64,000 bases of DNA, taken from assembly GCF_900167365.1 (NCBI RefSeq), contig NZ_FUXL01000005.1:124001-188000 (forward strand). The letters are read 5' to 3'. Below, one piece after another: positions 1 to 9,394 of this stretch. Within the stretch, counting starts at the first letter, position 1; each line of letters starts with the position of its first letter. The DNA comes from Consotaella salsifontis. Lineage in GTDB: Bacteria; Pseudomonadota; Alphaproteobacteria; Rhizobiales; Rhizobiaceae. The notes beneath the pieces are model-generated. The model was not told where the DNA came from, did not search any database, and saw nothing but the letters and a program-made list of their open reading frames with translations. The translations under genes and the position numbers were made by a program.

Positions 1-534
1 GAGGTCGCCAAGATTCACGCGGCACAGTCGGACCTTGCCATCGACTACCGCGCGACCACCTCGGAGGATCTTGAGCGCGCCGGCGAGACGTTCGATGTCG
101 TGCTGGCGCTCGAGATCGTCGAGCACGTCTCCGACGTTGATCTCTTCCTGTCCTCCTGCGCCAAGATGGTGAAGCCGGGAGGGCTGCTCTTCGTCGCCAC
201 CATCAACCGAACCTTGAAGGCCGGCGCCATGGCGATCTTCGGCGCCGAATACGTTCTTCGCTGGCTGCCGCGCGGCACCCATCAGTATTCCAAGCTGGTC
301 CGCCCCCAAGAGATCGAGGCACCGGTCCTGGCGGCCGGTCTCGACGTCATCGACGAGACCGGGGTCGTCTACAATCCGCTGTCCGATTCGTTCCGCCGTT
401 CGTCCGATATCGACGTCAACTACATGATCCTCTCCCGCCGCCCCCGCGAAGGCGAGATGAGCGAAGCGGCAGCCTCCAAGCCGCCCCGCAAGCGCCGGAC
501 TCCTGCAAGAAGAAAGGCGCCCAAAGCCGGCTAA
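1..534 (+). CDS. ubiG: 3' part of ubiquinone biosynthesis O-methyltransferase UbiG
   Basis: This is the C-terminal 177 residues of a class I SAM methyltransferase; the start lies before the window. UbiG makes both O-methylations of the ubiquinone ring, at the inner membrane. The visible part begins in the middle of the Rossmann core. It carries the acidic motif LALEIVEHV (codons 35-43), then [15 protein letters not shown], and the UbiG-type stretch around [10 protein letters not shown]. After the usual end of the domain comes a tail rich in Lys, Arg and Pro (about the last 20 residues) that is not part of the enzyme fold. The stop codon overlaps the convergent L,D-transpeptidase gene by four bases. 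Family assignment is firm; the N-terminal half cannot be checked. Confidence 0.9.
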   Translation, partial: EVAKIHAAQSDLAIDYRATTSEDLERAGETFDVVLALEIVEHVSDVDLFLSSCAKMVKPGGLLFVATINRTLKAGAMAIFGAEYVLRWLPRGTHQYSKLVRPQEIEAPVLAAGLDVIDETGVVYNPLSDSFRRSSDIDVNYMILSRRPREGEMSEAAASKPPRKRRTPARRKAPKAG

Positions 535-1724
535 CCTTCCTTGAAGACGACCTTCGTCTTCTTCGGCTCGACCAGCTTGGAGAGCGTCTCCGCATCCCAG
601 TTGGTCAGCCGCACGCAGCCGTGGCTGGCGCTCTTGGAGACAAGATCCGGCGCGGCTGTGCCGTGGATGCCGTAGGTGGGCTTGGACAGATCGATCCACA
701 TGGAGCCGACCGGCCCATTCGGCCCGGAGGGCAGCGTCATCGCCTTGTCGTTGTTCCCCTGCTTGAAGTTCTTGCCGGGGTCGTAGGTATAGGTCGGCTC
801 CGGAGCGATCGCCTCGACCATCGTCTCGCCCGAGGGTGAGGGCATGGCATCCGAGCCGATGGTCGCGGGCGCCGCCATCACCACGCGGCCCGCCTCGTCA
901 TAGGCGAGCAATTCTCCTGCCTTCTTGTCGACCACGATATTCGTGACCTTGGCTTCGGGCGTGGCGCCGGGGACGGTGACGAGAATGGTCGTGCCGGCCT
1001 TTGCCAGATCCGCCGCCGGGTTGAGGCGCTTCAGCAGGTCCTCGTCCATGTGGAAGCGCTCGGCCAGCATCTCGGCCGGTCCGCGAAAGCCGAGCCAGTC
1101 GAGCTTGGCGAGTTCGCCGTAATCCTCCGGCAGGCTTTTCACATAGCGCGGGGCTTCGTCCTCCGGCGCGATGGTGTATTCAGCGACCACCTGCCCGCCA
1201 TCGCGCGACAGGGACTGCCAGAGCGATTCGTCGGGTTCGCCGTCGACGGCAAGACCGGCCATGGCCTCGTAGGCGCGAATCGCCTTCTTCGTGTTCTCAC
1301 CGAGGAAGCCATCGATGACGCCGGGCGAGGCATGGGCCCGGTCCAGCAGCACCTGGAGACGAACCAGGAACGGATCCGGCTCCTGCGGCTCGTCCACTTC
1401 CTCCAGCGCGGCCTGATCGGGAACGTCGGTGGAATTCTCGGGAACCTCGACCACCTTGCCCGGTGCGCCCGTCACCGGCACGGTTTCCGTCGAGGAAGAC
1501 GGTGGCGTCACGGCCTGATTCGCATCGATGATGGCGCCGATGGTCGGATCGGCCTTCGCCGTCGCGGCGATGGCCGCGGCCTCGTCCTGGCGGTGGCGCC
1601 AGTCGGTGAAGGTCGCGGCGTTGATGGTGTCGGCGGACAGCGGCTTGGGCAGGCCGGCGGTTTCAGCGGCGACCGCCGGCGAGGCGACAAGGGCAAGAAC
1701 GCCGGCAAGACGAGCGAGGGTCAT
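531..1724 (-). CDS. L,D-transpeptidase (YkuD) with peptidoglycan-binding domain
   Basis: A secreted 397-residue enzyme predicted to form 3-3 peptide cross-links, or protein anchors, in periplasmic murein. The chosen start (1724) gives a clean signal peptide ([20 protein letters not shown]) with GGAGA just upstream; a longer reading frame to 1862 would bury it. Order: signal peptide, Pro/Glu-rich linker, a PG_binding_1-like domain (about residues 125-175, [19 protein letters not shown]), then the YkuD domain. The catalytic motif [11 protein letters not shown] is near the C-terminus and the upstream conserved His is in YGIHGTAAP. This is the ErfK/YbiS type and differs from the YafK-type enzyme at 15511-16515. 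Confidence 0.93.
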   Translation of the reverse strand: MTLARLAGVLALVASPAVAAETAGLPKPLSADTINAATFTDWRHRQDEAAAIAATAKADPTIGAIIDANQAVTPPSSSTETVPVTGAPGKVVEVPENSTDVPDQAALEEVDEPQEPDPFLVRLQVLLDRAHASPGVIDGFLGENTKKAIRAYEAMAGLAVDGEPDESLWQSLSRDGGQVVAEYTIAPEDEAPRYVKSLPEDYGELAKLDWLGFRGPAEMLAERFHMDEDLLKRLNPAADLAKAGTTILVTVPGATPEAKVTNIVVDKKAGELLAYDEAGRVVMAAPATIGSDAMPSPSGETMVEAIAPEPTYTYDPGKNFKQGNNDKAMTLPSGPNGPVGSMWIDLSKPTYGIHGTAAPDLVSKSASHGCVRLTNWDAETLSKLVEPKKTKVVFKEG

Positions 1725-1882
1725 GCATGGTCTCCAGAACAGGAAAAGGCGCTTCCCTGGGGCTGAGGCCAGCTCATCCCCTTGGAATCGTTCAAACTGT
1801 CCTGTCAACGCACCAGTCCTCGCCGGGCTCCCCGCACAAATGTGGCGAGCGCGGGAAACCAAGGATTAAGGTCAATTTTGAG

Positions 1883-2311
1883 TTAATTCTGATCTTCCGG
1901 CAATGGCGGCATCGGAAAGGCGGCGATGCCCTCGCCGGCGAGTTCCTTCACCTCGGCCGTCGAAGCCTCGCCATAGATCTGGCGGCGATCGGCCTCGCCA
2001 TAATGGATCTTGCGGGCTTCCTCGGCGAACTGCGGGCCGACATAGTCACCGTTGGCGCGCACCTGGCGTGCCATCTCCTGAAGCTGGGCAAGAGCCTTGG
2101 CCGCCTCGGCGTTCATCACCGCGCCGCGCGCTTCCTTGGCGCGGGACGAATTGACCGCGGGCGCCATCGGCGCCTTCTCGACCGCGCTCGCGCCGCACAC
2201 GGGACAGGAGACGAGCCCTTTCGCCGCCTGCGCCTCGAAATCCTCGCTGGAGCGGAACCAGCCATCGTAGCCATGGCCTTCAGGCTTGCAGCGAAGAGAG
2301 AAGCGAATCAC
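1883..2311 (-). CDS. DUF1178 family protein
   Basis: A 142-residue cytoplasmic protein of the DUF1178 family, which is common in Alphaproteobacteria and has no established function. The N-terminus MIRFSLRCKPEGH, the aromatic GYDGWFRSS and a CPVCG knuckle suggest a small zinc ribbon using Cys8, Cys36 and Cys39. The rest is helical and charged. Its start overlaps the stop of the upstream nitrilase gene by four bases (2308-2311), so the two are probably translationally coupled in one operon with grxC. Family recognition is good; the biochemical role is unknown. Confidence 0.85.
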   Translation of the reverse strand: MIRFSLRCKPEGHGYDGWFRSSEDFEAQAAKGLVSCPVCGASAVEKAPMAPAVNSSRAKEARGAVMNAEAAKALAQLQEMARQVRANGDYVGPQFAEEARKIHYGEADRRQIYGEASTAEVKELAGEGIAAFPMPPLPEDQN

Positions 2312-3168
2312 AGGCGGTCCTTCCCGCCGGAAAAGCCGAGGCCGAATGCGCGGGCATTCGCAAGGTTCGGAATTTTCTTCCGCGCCGAGGCCACCATCGC
2401 CGTATCGATCTCGGCGACCGCCACGCCCGGTTCATCGCCCGCCATCTCTGCCAGGACGCGGCCCCAGGGATCGACGATCAGCGAATGACCGTAGGTCTCG
2501 CGTCCGTCCTGATGACGACCGCCCTGCGCCGCGGAGACGACGAACGCGCCGTTCTCGATCGCTCTCGCGCGCTGGAGCACATGCCAGTGCGCCTCGCCCG
2601 TCTGCCGCGTGAAGGCGGCGGGGGCCGTCAGCACCTCGGCGCCGGCCAGCGCCTGTCGCTGGAAGAGCTGGGGAAAGCGCACGTCGTAGCAGATGCCGAG
2701 GCCAAGGCGCGCCGTGCCCTCGCCCAGCGCGAGATCGACGAGGCCCGCCGTCTCCCCCGGTTGATAGGTCGCCGATTCGCGCCAGCTCTCGCCATGGTCG
2801 AGGTCGACGTCGAACATATGGATTTTATCGTAGGTGGCGAGCAACTCGCCCGTAGGCGAAAACACGAAGGCGCGGTTCGCCGCCTTGTCGCCGGTCCCCT
2901 TCACGGCGACAGACCCGATATGGATGTGGACCCGGTGACGCCGGGCGAGATCGCGCGCCGCCTTCACCACCTCGTCCTCGTCGGGGTCGCGGAGCCGGGC
3001 GTTGAAGACCTCGCGGTCGCGCGCCAGCATGCCCGTCATCTCGGGCGTCTGAAGGTAGATCGCGCCGCGCCGGACGGCCTCCTCGACCAGACGTTCGAGA
3101 AGAGCGGCATTGTCGCGCGGCTCCTCGCCGGAGCGCATCTGGAGAACAGCAGCGGAAAAGACGGTCAT
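2308..3168 (-). CDS. carbon-nitrogen hydrolase (Nit-type amidase)
   Basis: A 286-residue member of the nitrilase superfamily, close to the Nit1/YbeM group that hydrolyses deaminated glutathione, an amide repair reaction. The complete Glu-Lys-Cys triad is visible: Glu43 in TPEMTG, Lys115 in DKIHMFD and Cys160 in GICYDVRFP. The protein has no signal peptide and is probably cytosolic. It lies between grxC and DUF1178, with a four-base overlap to the latter. The glutathione theme (grxC here, gshB at 49.5 kb) fits deaminated-glutathione amidase, but another omega-amidase specificity is possible. Confidence 0.88.
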   Translation of the reverse strand: MTVFSAAVLQMRSGEEPRDNAALLERLVEEAVRRGAIYLQTPEMTGMLARDREVFNARLRDPDEDEVVKAARDLARRHRVHIHIGSVAVKGTGDKAANRAFVFSPTGELLATYDKIHMFDVDLDHGESWRESATYQPGETAGLVDLALGEGTARLGLGICYDVRFPQLFQRQALAGAEVLTAPAAFTRQTGEAHWHVLQRARAIENGAFVVSAAQGGRHQDGRETYGHSLIVDPWGRVLAEMAGDEPGVAVAEIDTAMVASARKKIPNLANARAFGLGFSGGKDRL

Positions 3169-3192
3169 GACCCTGTCTTGCCCGATTTCGCC

Positions 3193-3450
3193 TCAGGACG
3201 CCAGCAGGGCGTCGAGCCGGCCGGCATGTTCCAGCGCGTAAAGATCGTCGCAGCCGCCCACATGCGTCTCGCCGATGAAGATCTGGGGGAAGGTTGAGCG
3301 GCCCTTCGCCCGCTGGATCATCTCCGAGCGGAAGGAGGGATCGACGCCGGAATCCTTCTCATCGAACTCTACGCCCTTCTCGGCCAGCAGTTGCTTGGCC
3401 CTGACGCAGTAGCCGCAATAGGGACGCGTATAGATCGTGACATTGGGCAT
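3193..3450 (-). CDS. grxC: glutaredoxin 3
   Basis: An 85-residue dithiol glutaredoxin that reduces disulfides and glutathione mixed disulfides using GSH. The start MPNVTIYTRP is followed by the redox motif CGYC at residues 12-15. The GSH-binding TFPQIFIG (the conserved TVP region) and GGCDDL follow. The length is typical for GrxC. The frame stays open upstream but without family similarity, so the ATG at 3450 is used. It is upstream of, and probably co-transcribed with, the nitrilase and DUF1178 genes. Confidence 0.95.
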   Translation of the reverse strand: MPNVTIYTRPYCGYCVRAKQLLAEKGVEFDEKDSGVDPSFRSEMIQRAKGRSTFPQIFIGETHVGGCDDLYALEHAGRLDALLAS

Positions 3451-3491
3451 CGGGAGACTTTCTGAAGGAGAGGACACCCGATGATATGGAT

Positions 3492-4241
3492 TCACGAGCT
3501 GCCTGCCGCAACCCTGGCGAACGTCACGACATCGACGTCGCGGGCACCGGCGCGCTTCAGCGCGCGGGTCGCGCTCTGAGCGGTGGCACCGGTCGTATAG
3601 ACGTCGTCGACGAGAAGGACGCGCCGGCCCTCGATCTCGAAGCGGCGATCGTCCCGGACGAGAAAAGCCCCGCGCACATTGTCGTGGCGCTCCTGCGGGC
3701 CGAGCCCGACCTGGCTCCGGGTCGGCCGGACGCGCGCCAGGGCAAGAGGCGCCATCGGCTTGCCGGCCTTCCGGGCGATGTGACGGGCGAGCTCGGCCGA
3801 CTGGTTGAAGCGGCGGCGCCAAAGCCGCCCGGTATGGAGCGGCACCGGCACGACCACATCGACGTCACCGATAAGCTCGGCCCCCGCCCGGCTCATCCAA
3901 CCCGCCATCATCGGCGCGAGATCGGTACGGTCGCCATATTTCAGCGCACCGACCAGTCGGCCGGCCAGATCACCGTAAAGAACGGCGGCGCGCAGCCGCG
4001 CGAAGGGAGGCGGATCGGCAATCGCCTCGGCCGACAGAAAGCCGCGCCCGAGATCGTAGCTGAAGGGAAGGCAGAGAACCTCGCAAAAGGGTCGCTCGAT
4101 GAAGCGCAGCTGGCTCCAGCATCGGGGACACAAGGCCCCCGCTTTGACGGTCGCGGTCTGGCAGCCAGCACAGACAGGAGGAAACAGAAGGCGCGAAACC
4201 ACCCCCGCGAAGGTTCTGCTTCCCCGAGCCCACAACGTCAT
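3492..4241 (-). CDS. comF: ComF family phosphoribosyltransferase-like protein
   Basis: A 249-residue ComF-family protein, linked in naturally competent bacteria to DNA uptake and widely present elsewhere. The N-terminus has four cysteines in two pairs (CAGC at 24-27, CPRC at 38-41), a zinc-finger layout. The C-terminal half is a type I phosphoribosyltransferase fold with the PRPP loop LLVDDVYTTGATAQS. The ATG at 4241 was chosen over one 45 bases upstream because GGGAGG sits six bases before it. It precedes grxC in the same direction with a gap of about 40 bp. The ComM homologue at 37.5 kb is the other competence-type gene; neither proves transformability. Confidence 0.9.
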   Translation of the reverse strand: MTLWARGSRTFAGVVSRLLFPPVCAGCQTATVKAGALCPRCWSQLRFIERPFCEVLCLPFSYDLGRGFLSAEAIADPPPFARLRAAVLYGDLAGRLVGALKYGDRTDLAPMMAGWMSRAGAELIGDVDVVVPVPLHTGRLWRRRFNQSAELARHIARKAGKPMAPLALARVRPTRSQVGLGPQERHDNVRGAFLVRDDRRFEIEGRRVLLVDDVYTTGATAQSATRALKRAGARDVDVVTFARVAAGSS

Positions 4242-4561
4242 ATTCGCCTCCCGACTGCTCGGCCGGGAATCGCCCAGCCGCGCCATGGACGACCCAGCCG
4301 ATGGCGCCCGTCGCGCCTGTTCGTCTCAGCTCCCCGCGACAATGCCGGTTCTCGCCCCGATCATCCCGCCAGTGGCGCACGATCCCAAATCAAATTCGTG
4401 CAACTTTTTCGCGATCGATCGGCTTTCCGCCAAGGACCTCACATTCGTCCCGAGGATTGCCAACGGCTCCGTTCCGCTTCAGAAACCGGGCACGTTAACG
4501 ATACTCCCTTTGCCGCCGCCGACAAGCGTCCGGGGGAGCGAACGAACAAGGACGCGCCACC
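4242..4561. other. divergent intergenic region, 320 bp
   Basis: Gap between the divergent comF and methyltransferase-like genes. It must hold both promoters. I see no convincing -35/-10 pair, no clear inverted repeat and no small coding frame with a ribosome binding site. Base composition is a little less GC-rich around 4380-4510. Confidence 0.5.
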
Positions 4562-5455
4562 ATGGCCGAACAGCTGTTCGACAGAATTCTTCTCGATCGC
4601 CGAAGGAGCCGGGCCGCGCAAAAGCCCGAAGCCGGCTCGGCGCGTTTCCTTCTCGACGCCGTGACGCAGGAGCTTCTTGATCGCCTTTCGCTGGTGGAGC
4701 GACAGTTCGAGACCGCCGTCGAGCTTGCTGGCCACGGCGGGACACTGGCCGAAGGGCTCCAGGGCAGCGGCAAGGTGACGCGCGTCCTTCGCCTCGAGCG
4801 CATCGCCGCCTTCATCGACGGCTCACCGCTGTCGGCGGTGGCCGACGAGGAAGCCCTGCCGCTGCGGGATGATTCGGTCGACCTGATCGTGTCGCCACTC
4901 GCGCTCCATCTCACCAATGACACGCCGGGCGCCCTTGTTCAGATCAGGAGAGCGCTGCGGCCAGATGGTCTCTTTCTCGCCGCGCTCCTCGGCGCGGGCT
5001 CCCTTGCCGAGCTGCGCGCCGCGCTGCTGGCTGCGGAAAGCGAGCTGTCGGACGGGGTTTCGCCGCGCGTTGCGCCCTTCGTCGACACGCGGGACGCCGG
5101 CGGTCTGCTCCAGCGCGCCGGGCTGGCTCTCCCCGTCGCCGATCTCGATCGGTTGACGGTGCGCTACCCTTCCATGTTCGAGCTGATGGCCGATCTCCGC
5201 GCCATGGGCATGGCGAACATGCTGACCGAGCGCCGGCGCGCCTTCACGGGCAAGCGCCTGTTTCTCAGGGCGGCGGAAATTTACCAGGAGCGCTTTGCCG
5301 ATCCCGATGGCCGCGTCCGCGCGACCTTCGAGATCGTGTACCTCTCCGGCTGGAAGCCGCACGAAAGCCAGCAAAAGCCGCTGCGCCCCGGCAGCGGCAA
5401 GGTCAGTCTCGCCGCCGTGCTGGGCGACAGGTCGAGCGATCTCGCAAAAGATTGA
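4562..5455 (+). CDS. SAM methyltransferase-like protein (BioC/NDUFAF5-like)
   Basis: A 297-residue protein resembling the alphaproteobacterial homologues of BioC and the mitochondrial complex I factor NDUFAF5. The N-terminus LFDRILLDRRRSRAAQ is typical of that group. The post-core LPLRDDSVDLIVSPLALH and ALRPDGLFLAAL are standard methyltransferase motifs IV and post-I. The glycine-rich motif I is degenerate (AVELAGHGG in place of a GxGxG loop), so SAM binding is not assured. It is convergent with the small membrane protein gene, with stops six bases apart. It could hydroxylate or methylate a respiratory-complex arginine, but that is inference from the family. Confidence 0.8.
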   Translation: MAEQLFDRILLDRRRSRAAQKPEAGSARFLLDAVTQELLDRLSLVERQFETAVELAGHGGTLAEGLQGSGKVTRVLRLERIAAFIDGSPLSAVADEEALPLRDDSVDLIVSPLALHLTNDTPGALVQIRRALRPDGLFLAALLGAGSLAELRAALLAAESELSDGVSPRVAPFVDTRDAGGLLQRAGLALPVADLDRLTVRYPSMFELMADLRAMGMANMLTERRRAFTGKRLFLRAAEIYQERFADPDGRVRATFEIVYLSGWKPHESQQKPLRPGSGKVSLAAVLGDRSSDLAKD

Positions 5456-5461
5456 GGGACG

Positions 5462-5788
5462 TCAGCAGCCGCCGACGCGCCGTCCGTCGGGGTACATCAG
5501 GCATGCTGCGGAGCCCGGCTCCTGCAGCACGCTGCGCCGAACCACATAGGTCTGGCGTGCGTCTCCGCGCACCGTGCCGGTGACGATGGGATCGATCAGA
5601 TCCGTCTGCTCGGCCATGCGAAAGCGCCCCTGACGGTCGGCGACCGGCGCCAGAATGAGCGCGAGCGCGAAGAAGAGAACGCCGAGGAGAAGGGAGGCCC
5701 TGACCAGTCCAGTGCGGGCCTCGGCCAGGACGGACCGTCCCGTGTTTCCGGCGCGCCCGTTCGCTCGTTCACCGCTCACTCGCTCCAC
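5462..5788 (-). CDS. small single-pass membrane protein of unknown function
   Basis: A 108-residue protein I do not recognise. One hydrophobic segment (about residues 28-50, ASLLLGVLFFALALILAPVA) predicts a single membrane span with a basic, probably cytoplasmic, N-terminus. The C-terminal half contains two cysteines and ends in RRVGGC. The coding frame is well bounded by the convergent gene on one side and mutT upstream. Small proteins like this occur in rhizobial genomes, but no role can be given. Confidence 0.65.
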   Translation of the reverse strand: MERVSGERANGRAGNTGRSVLAEARTGLVRASLLLGVLFFALALILAPVADRQGRFRMAEQTDLIDPIVTGTVRGDARQTYVVRRSVLQEPGSAACLMYPDGRRVGGC

Positions 5789-5895
5789 TCCGCCAGCTCC
5801 TGCGAATCGCGAACGCGATACGTCCTTCCTCCACAGGATCGCGCTAGAGCCGTGAATTTTGACTTAACGGAGCCTTTCCCGGATCGGGAAAATTC

Positions 5896-6300
5896 TCACA
5901 AGAGGTCGAGAAGGAAAGGAATGAGCGGCTCGTCGGCCGGCGGCATCGGATAATCGCGCAGGTTCTTCGCCCGCACCCATTTCAGCGCCTGCCCCTCGCG
6001 CGGGGCGGGAATGCCCTCGTAGCGCCGGCAGACATAGAGCGGCATCAGAAGGTGGAAGCTGTCATAGGCGTGGCTGGCGAAGGTGAGCGGTGCAAGACAT
6101 GGCGCCTTAACGGCAATGCCGAGTTCCTCCTCCAGCTCGCGGATCAGCGTCGCCTCCGGGCTTTCGCCGGGCTCCACCTTGCCGCCCGGAAACTCCCAAA
6201 GGCCAGCCAGCGTCTTGCCCTCCGGGCGCTGGGCGAGAAGGACGCGGTTGTCGCTGTCCAAAAGGGCGCAGGCCGCCACCAGCAGGATCTTTCCCGTCAT
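5896..6300 (-). CDS. mutT: 8-oxo-dGTP diphosphatase MutT
   Basis: A 134-residue Nudix hydrolase that removes 8-oxo-dGTP from the nucleotide pool. The Nudix box is complete at residues 40-62, with GESPEATLIRELEEELGI carrying the metal-binding REEL-type glutamates. The preceding GLWEFPGGK is characteristic of MutT. Length and start agree with the family. It begins three bases after the GNAT gene stop and is the last gene of an apparent operon (parvulin, argJ, GNAT, mutT). Confidence 0.93.
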   Translation of the reverse strand: MTGKILLVAACALLDSDNRVLLAQRPEGKTLAGLWEFPGGKVEPGESPEATLIRELEEELGIAVKAPCLAPLTFASHAYDSFHLLMPLYVCRRYEGIPAPREGQALKWVRAKNLRDYPMPPADEPLIPFLLDLL

Positions 6301-6303
6301 CGG

Positions 6304-7128
6304 CTACTCTTTCTCCTCCTCGGAAGAGGGCCCGGAGAGCATCTGCGCGGAGCCGGCGGGCGCGCGATAGACATAGCGGTAGGCTTCCGTGAATCCGAGA
6401 CCGCGATAGAGCTCGATACCAGCCTCGTTGTCGGCCTCCACTTGCAGCCAGGCGGTGCTTGCGCCCTTGTGAAGCGCAAAGCGTAGCGTCGTTCTCACCA
6501 GATCGCGGCCGATCCCCTGGCGTCGGTGCGCCGGCGAAACGGCGAGGTCGAGGACGCCGGCGAGATCGCCGTCCGGCACGGCGAGGGCCGCCGCCACCGG
6601 CCGGCCATCGAAGCCTGCGCGAATGAACATGCCGGCCGGAGCCTTGATGGACTGGAGGATGGCGAGAAGCCCCGGCCGCAGCGACGGGTCGCGCCCATGC
6701 ACCACCAGGCTGGTTTCGACATACCGGTTGAGATCGCGGGTGGGGATGCCGTCGAGGGCGTCCGACAGGTCGATTTGCGAAAGATCGGCGGACAGCACGA
6801 TGGATTCGCCGAAGGCATCCCAGCCCTCTTGATCGAGGTGCTCGGCAAGCGTCGGCGGCGCGAGCGGCGAAAGCCGGAAGACGAGCGGCCGCCCAAAGGC
6901 GGCGAAGCGCTCGCGGGCCCGCTCGACGCGCGCGGCAAAGTCGCGCGTATCGCCCGGATCGAGCGGGTTGACGGAATTCAGCCGCTTGGCGGGAAAGCTC
7001 CCCGTCAGACGGATCACCCACGTCCCGTCATACTCGGTCTGGCTGGCAGGCCAGGCCCTGAGGGACGCGGCCTCCAGCCGCCGGACGAAGGCAAGCCGAC
7101 TCTGGCGCTCAGCTTCTGTAGTCGCCAT
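6304..7128 (-). CDS. GNAT family N-acetyltransferase
   Basis: A 274-residue protein with a C-terminal GNAT domain. The acetyl-CoA pyrophosphate loop is [10 protein letters not shown], followed by the [21 protein letters not shown] signature of the family. The N-terminal 120 residues look like a second, diverged GNAT half. The substrate is unknown. The ATG at 7128 (MATTEAERQ) is preferred to the upstream one at 7164; it overlaps the end of argJ by 20 bases. The position after argJ, itself an acetyltransferase gene, is conserved in relatives but does not define the substrate. Confidence 0.82.
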   Translation of the reverse strand: MATTEAERQSRLAFVRRLEAASLRAWPASQTEYDGTWVIRLTGSFPAKRLNSVNPLDPGDTRDFAARVERARERFAAFGRPLVFRLSPLAPPTLAEHLDQEGWDAFGESIVLSADLSQIDLSDALDGIPTRDLNRYVETSLVVHGRDPSLRPGLLAILQSIKAPAGMFIRAGFDGRPVAAALAVPDGDLAGVLDLAVSPAHRRQGIGRDLVRTTLRFALHKGASTAWLQVEADNEAGIELYRGLGFTEAYRYVYRAPAGSAQMLSGPSSEEEKE

Positions 7129-8350
7129 TGATCGCCACATACTCCTTGGTGAGGTCGCAGCCATAGACGGTCCAGCGCCCGTCGCCGAGGCCGAGGTCGA
7201 CGCGAACGACGATCTCGTCCTTCTGCATCACCGCCGAGGCCGCCGCCTCGCTGTAGTCCGGGTCGCGCTCGCCGCCAAAGGCCACGCGCACGTCGCCGAA
7301 CCAGATCGCAAGACGATCGCGCTCGGCCGGTTCGCCCGCCTTGCCGACCGCCATTACGACACGCCCCCAATTGGCGTCCTCGCCGGCAACAGCCGTCTTG
7401 ACCAGGGGCGAATTGGCGATGGCAAGCGCGATCCGCTTGGCTGATCGGTCATCGACCGCCCCCTCGACCTCGACGACGACGGCTTTCCTCGCGCCTTCGC
7501 CGTCCCGCGCCACCTGGCGGGCGAGATCGAGCAGGAGATCGGTAAGCGCCGCCTTGAACGAAGCGGCCCTCTCGTCGCCCGCATCCGATACGGCGCCGGC
7601 GCCCCGGTGCTCGGCGGCACAGGTGGCGAAGACCAGGAGCGTGTCCGAGGTCGAGGTATCGCTGTCGACCGTCACCGAATTGAAGCTCGGCTCGACCGCC
7701 TCGGCCAGCATCGCCTGGAGCGCCCTCGCCGCGATCGGGGCGTCGGTGACGACGAAGGACAGCATGGTTGCCATGTCGGGCGCGATCATGCCCGCTCCCT
7801 TGGCGATGCCGTTGATCGTCACCGCAACGCCGTCGATCGAGGCGGTGCGCGTGGCGAGCTTGGGATAGGTGTCGGTTGTCATGATCGCCTCGCCCGCCGC
7901 GCGCCACCGATCCTCGGAGGCGTCCTGGACGAGGCCTGCAAGCAGGCCGGAGAACTTGCCGGCGTCGAGCGGCTCGCCGATGACGCCGGTCGAGGCTAGG
8001 AAGACGTCGCTCGTCGCGCAGCCGGCGGCGCGCGCCGCCGCCTCCGCCGTCATCGCCGTGGCCTGCACCCCTTTTTTGCCGGTAAAGGCGTTGGCATTGC
8101 CCGAATTCACCACGAGGGCGCGGGCGACGCCGCCCTTGAGGCTCTCGCGGCAAAAGTCCACCGGCGCCGACGGACATTTCGACCGGGTGAAGACGCCGGC
8201 AACAGTGGCCGGACGATCGAACACCATCATCATGAGGTCGGTCCGGCCCTTGTACTTGATGCCGGCGGCGGCCGTCGCCATGCGCGCGCCCTCGATCGGC
8301 GGCAGCACGGCGAACGACTTGGGGGCCAGAGGAGAGGTCGAGCCGCTCAT
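7109..8350 (-). CDS. argJ: bifunctional ornithine/glutamate N-acetyltransferase ArgJ
   Basis: A 413-residue enzyme of arginine synthesis. It transfers acetyl from N-acetylornithine to glutamate and may also acetylate glutamate from acetyl-CoA. The start [10 protein letters not shown] gives the standard length. The self-cleavage site is visible in [16 protein letters not shown]: cleavage is expected between Ala194 and Thr195, freeing Thr195 as the catalytic nucleophile of the beta chain. The oxyanion-hole region [13 protein letters not shown] is represented by [13 protein letters not shown]. It lies 150 bp downstream of the parvulin gene and overlaps the GNAT gene. Confidence 0.96.
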   Translation of the reverse strand: MSGSTSPLAPKSFAVLPPIEGARMATAAAGIKYKGRTDLMMMVFDRPATVAGVFTRSKCPSAPVDFCRESLKGGVARALVVNSGNANAFTGKKGVQATAMTAEAAARAAGCATSDVFLASTGVIGEPLDAGKFSGLLAGLVQDASEDRWRAAGEAIMTTDTYPKLATRTASIDGVAVTINGIAKGAGMIAPDMATMLSFVVTDAPIAARALQAMLAEAVEPSFNSVTVDSDTSTSDTLLVFATCAAEHRGAGAVSDAGDERAASFKAALTDLLLDLARQVARDGEGARKAVVVEVEGAVDDRSAKRIALAIANSPLVKTAVAGEDANWGRVVMAVGKAGEPAERDRLAIWFGDVRVAFGGERDPDYSEAAASAVMQKDEIVVRVDLGLGDGRWTVYGCDLTKEYVAINGDYRS

Positions 8351-8500
8351 GACGAAAATTCCCTGAAACGAAGGATTAGCGAAAGAAGAAGAATGGGCCG
8401 GCGCCCGATGACGCCGGCTTCTGGTAGGCGACAGGCCGGGGGCGCAAGGCCGCCCACCCGCCTCGGGCGCCCCGCCTGGGACGCCTTCGCCTCTCACCGG

Positions 8501-9394
8501 TTACTTGCCGGGTGTCGCCTGAGCGGGGTCGGCAGCGGCACCCGCGGCCGCCTTCTTTTCCAGATCCTCGACCTGGGACTTCAGCTTCGGATCGACATAG
8601 GTGACCTTGAGGTCGCCGCGAGCCTTCTCGATCATCGCCATGTACTTGTCGCGCAGCACGACCTGCTTGACCTGATCCTTGACCTCGTCGAATGCCGGCG
8701 GCTGCTGCTTGCGCTTCTCCTCGACCTTGATGACGTGCCAGCCGAACTGGGTCTGCACCGGCTCCTTGGTGTAGGAGCCCGGCTCCAGGGCGAAGGCCGC
8801 CTTCTCGAACTCGGGCACCATCTGACCCTGGCCGAAGAAGCCGAGATCGCCGCCCTTCGGTCCCGTCGGGCCAGTGGACTTTTCCGTCGCCAGCTTGGCG
8901 AAGTCGGCTCCGCCGTCGAGCTGCTTGATGATGTCCTCGGCCTCTTCCTTGGTCTTCACGAGGATGTGGCGGGCGTGGATCTCGTCCGTCGCCGGCATGG
9001 CCGCGACTTCCTTGTCGTAGCGCGCCTTCAGCTCCTCGTCGCTGATGGCATTGAGCCCGTTCTTCTCGAAATAGGCGTTGTGGAGGGCCCGATCGCGCAG
9101 CAGCTTGATCTTCGCCTTCACCTTGGGATCGTCCTGCAGCTTGGCCTTCTCCGCCTCCTGGGCCAGCGCCTCGATGTCGATAAGGGCGGACAGCACGGCG
9201 AGGCGCTGCTGCTCCGGCGGCAACTGGCCGAACTGCTGCCCGAGTTCGTCCGTGGCGATCGCCAGCTCATTCTCGGTGATTTCGGCCGACCCAACCTTGG
9301 CCAGAACGCCATTGTCGGCCGCGATCGCCGGAAGCGCGAGGCAGGAGAGCGCCAGGGCGGCCGTCGCCGTCATCAAGCGTGGCATGGATTTCAT
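8501..9394 (-). CDS. periplasmic parvulin-type peptidyl-prolyl isomerase
   Basis: A 297-residue exported PPIase, comparable to SurA/PrsA-type folding helpers of the envelope. A signal peptide covers residues 1-26 (cleavage after LPAIAA). A SurA_N-like helical region follows (KVGSAEITENELAIATDELG onward). The rotamase domain (about 140-235) has HARHILVKTKEEAE, GGDLGFFGQGQMVPEFE and FGWHVIKVEEKR, all diagnostic. The ATG at 9394 is preceded by AGGAAG. The C-terminus is Ala-rich. It is divergent from secA across a 487-bp gap, so exporter and folding helper share one intergenic region. Confidence 0.93.
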   Translation of the reverse strand: MKSMPRLMTATAALALSCLALPAIAADNGVLAKVGSAEITENELAIATDELGQQFGQLPPEQQRLAVLSALIDIEALAQEAEKAKLQDDPKVKAKIKLLRDRALHNAYFEKNGLNAISDEELKARYDKEVAAMPATDEIHARHILVKTKEEAEDIIKQLDGGADFAKLATEKSTGPTGPKGGDLGFFGQGQMVPEFEKAAFALEPGSYTKEPVQTQFGWHVIKVEEKRKQQPPAFDEVKDQVKQVVLRDKYMAMIEKARGDLKVTYVDPKLKSQVEDLEKKAAAGAAADPAQATPGK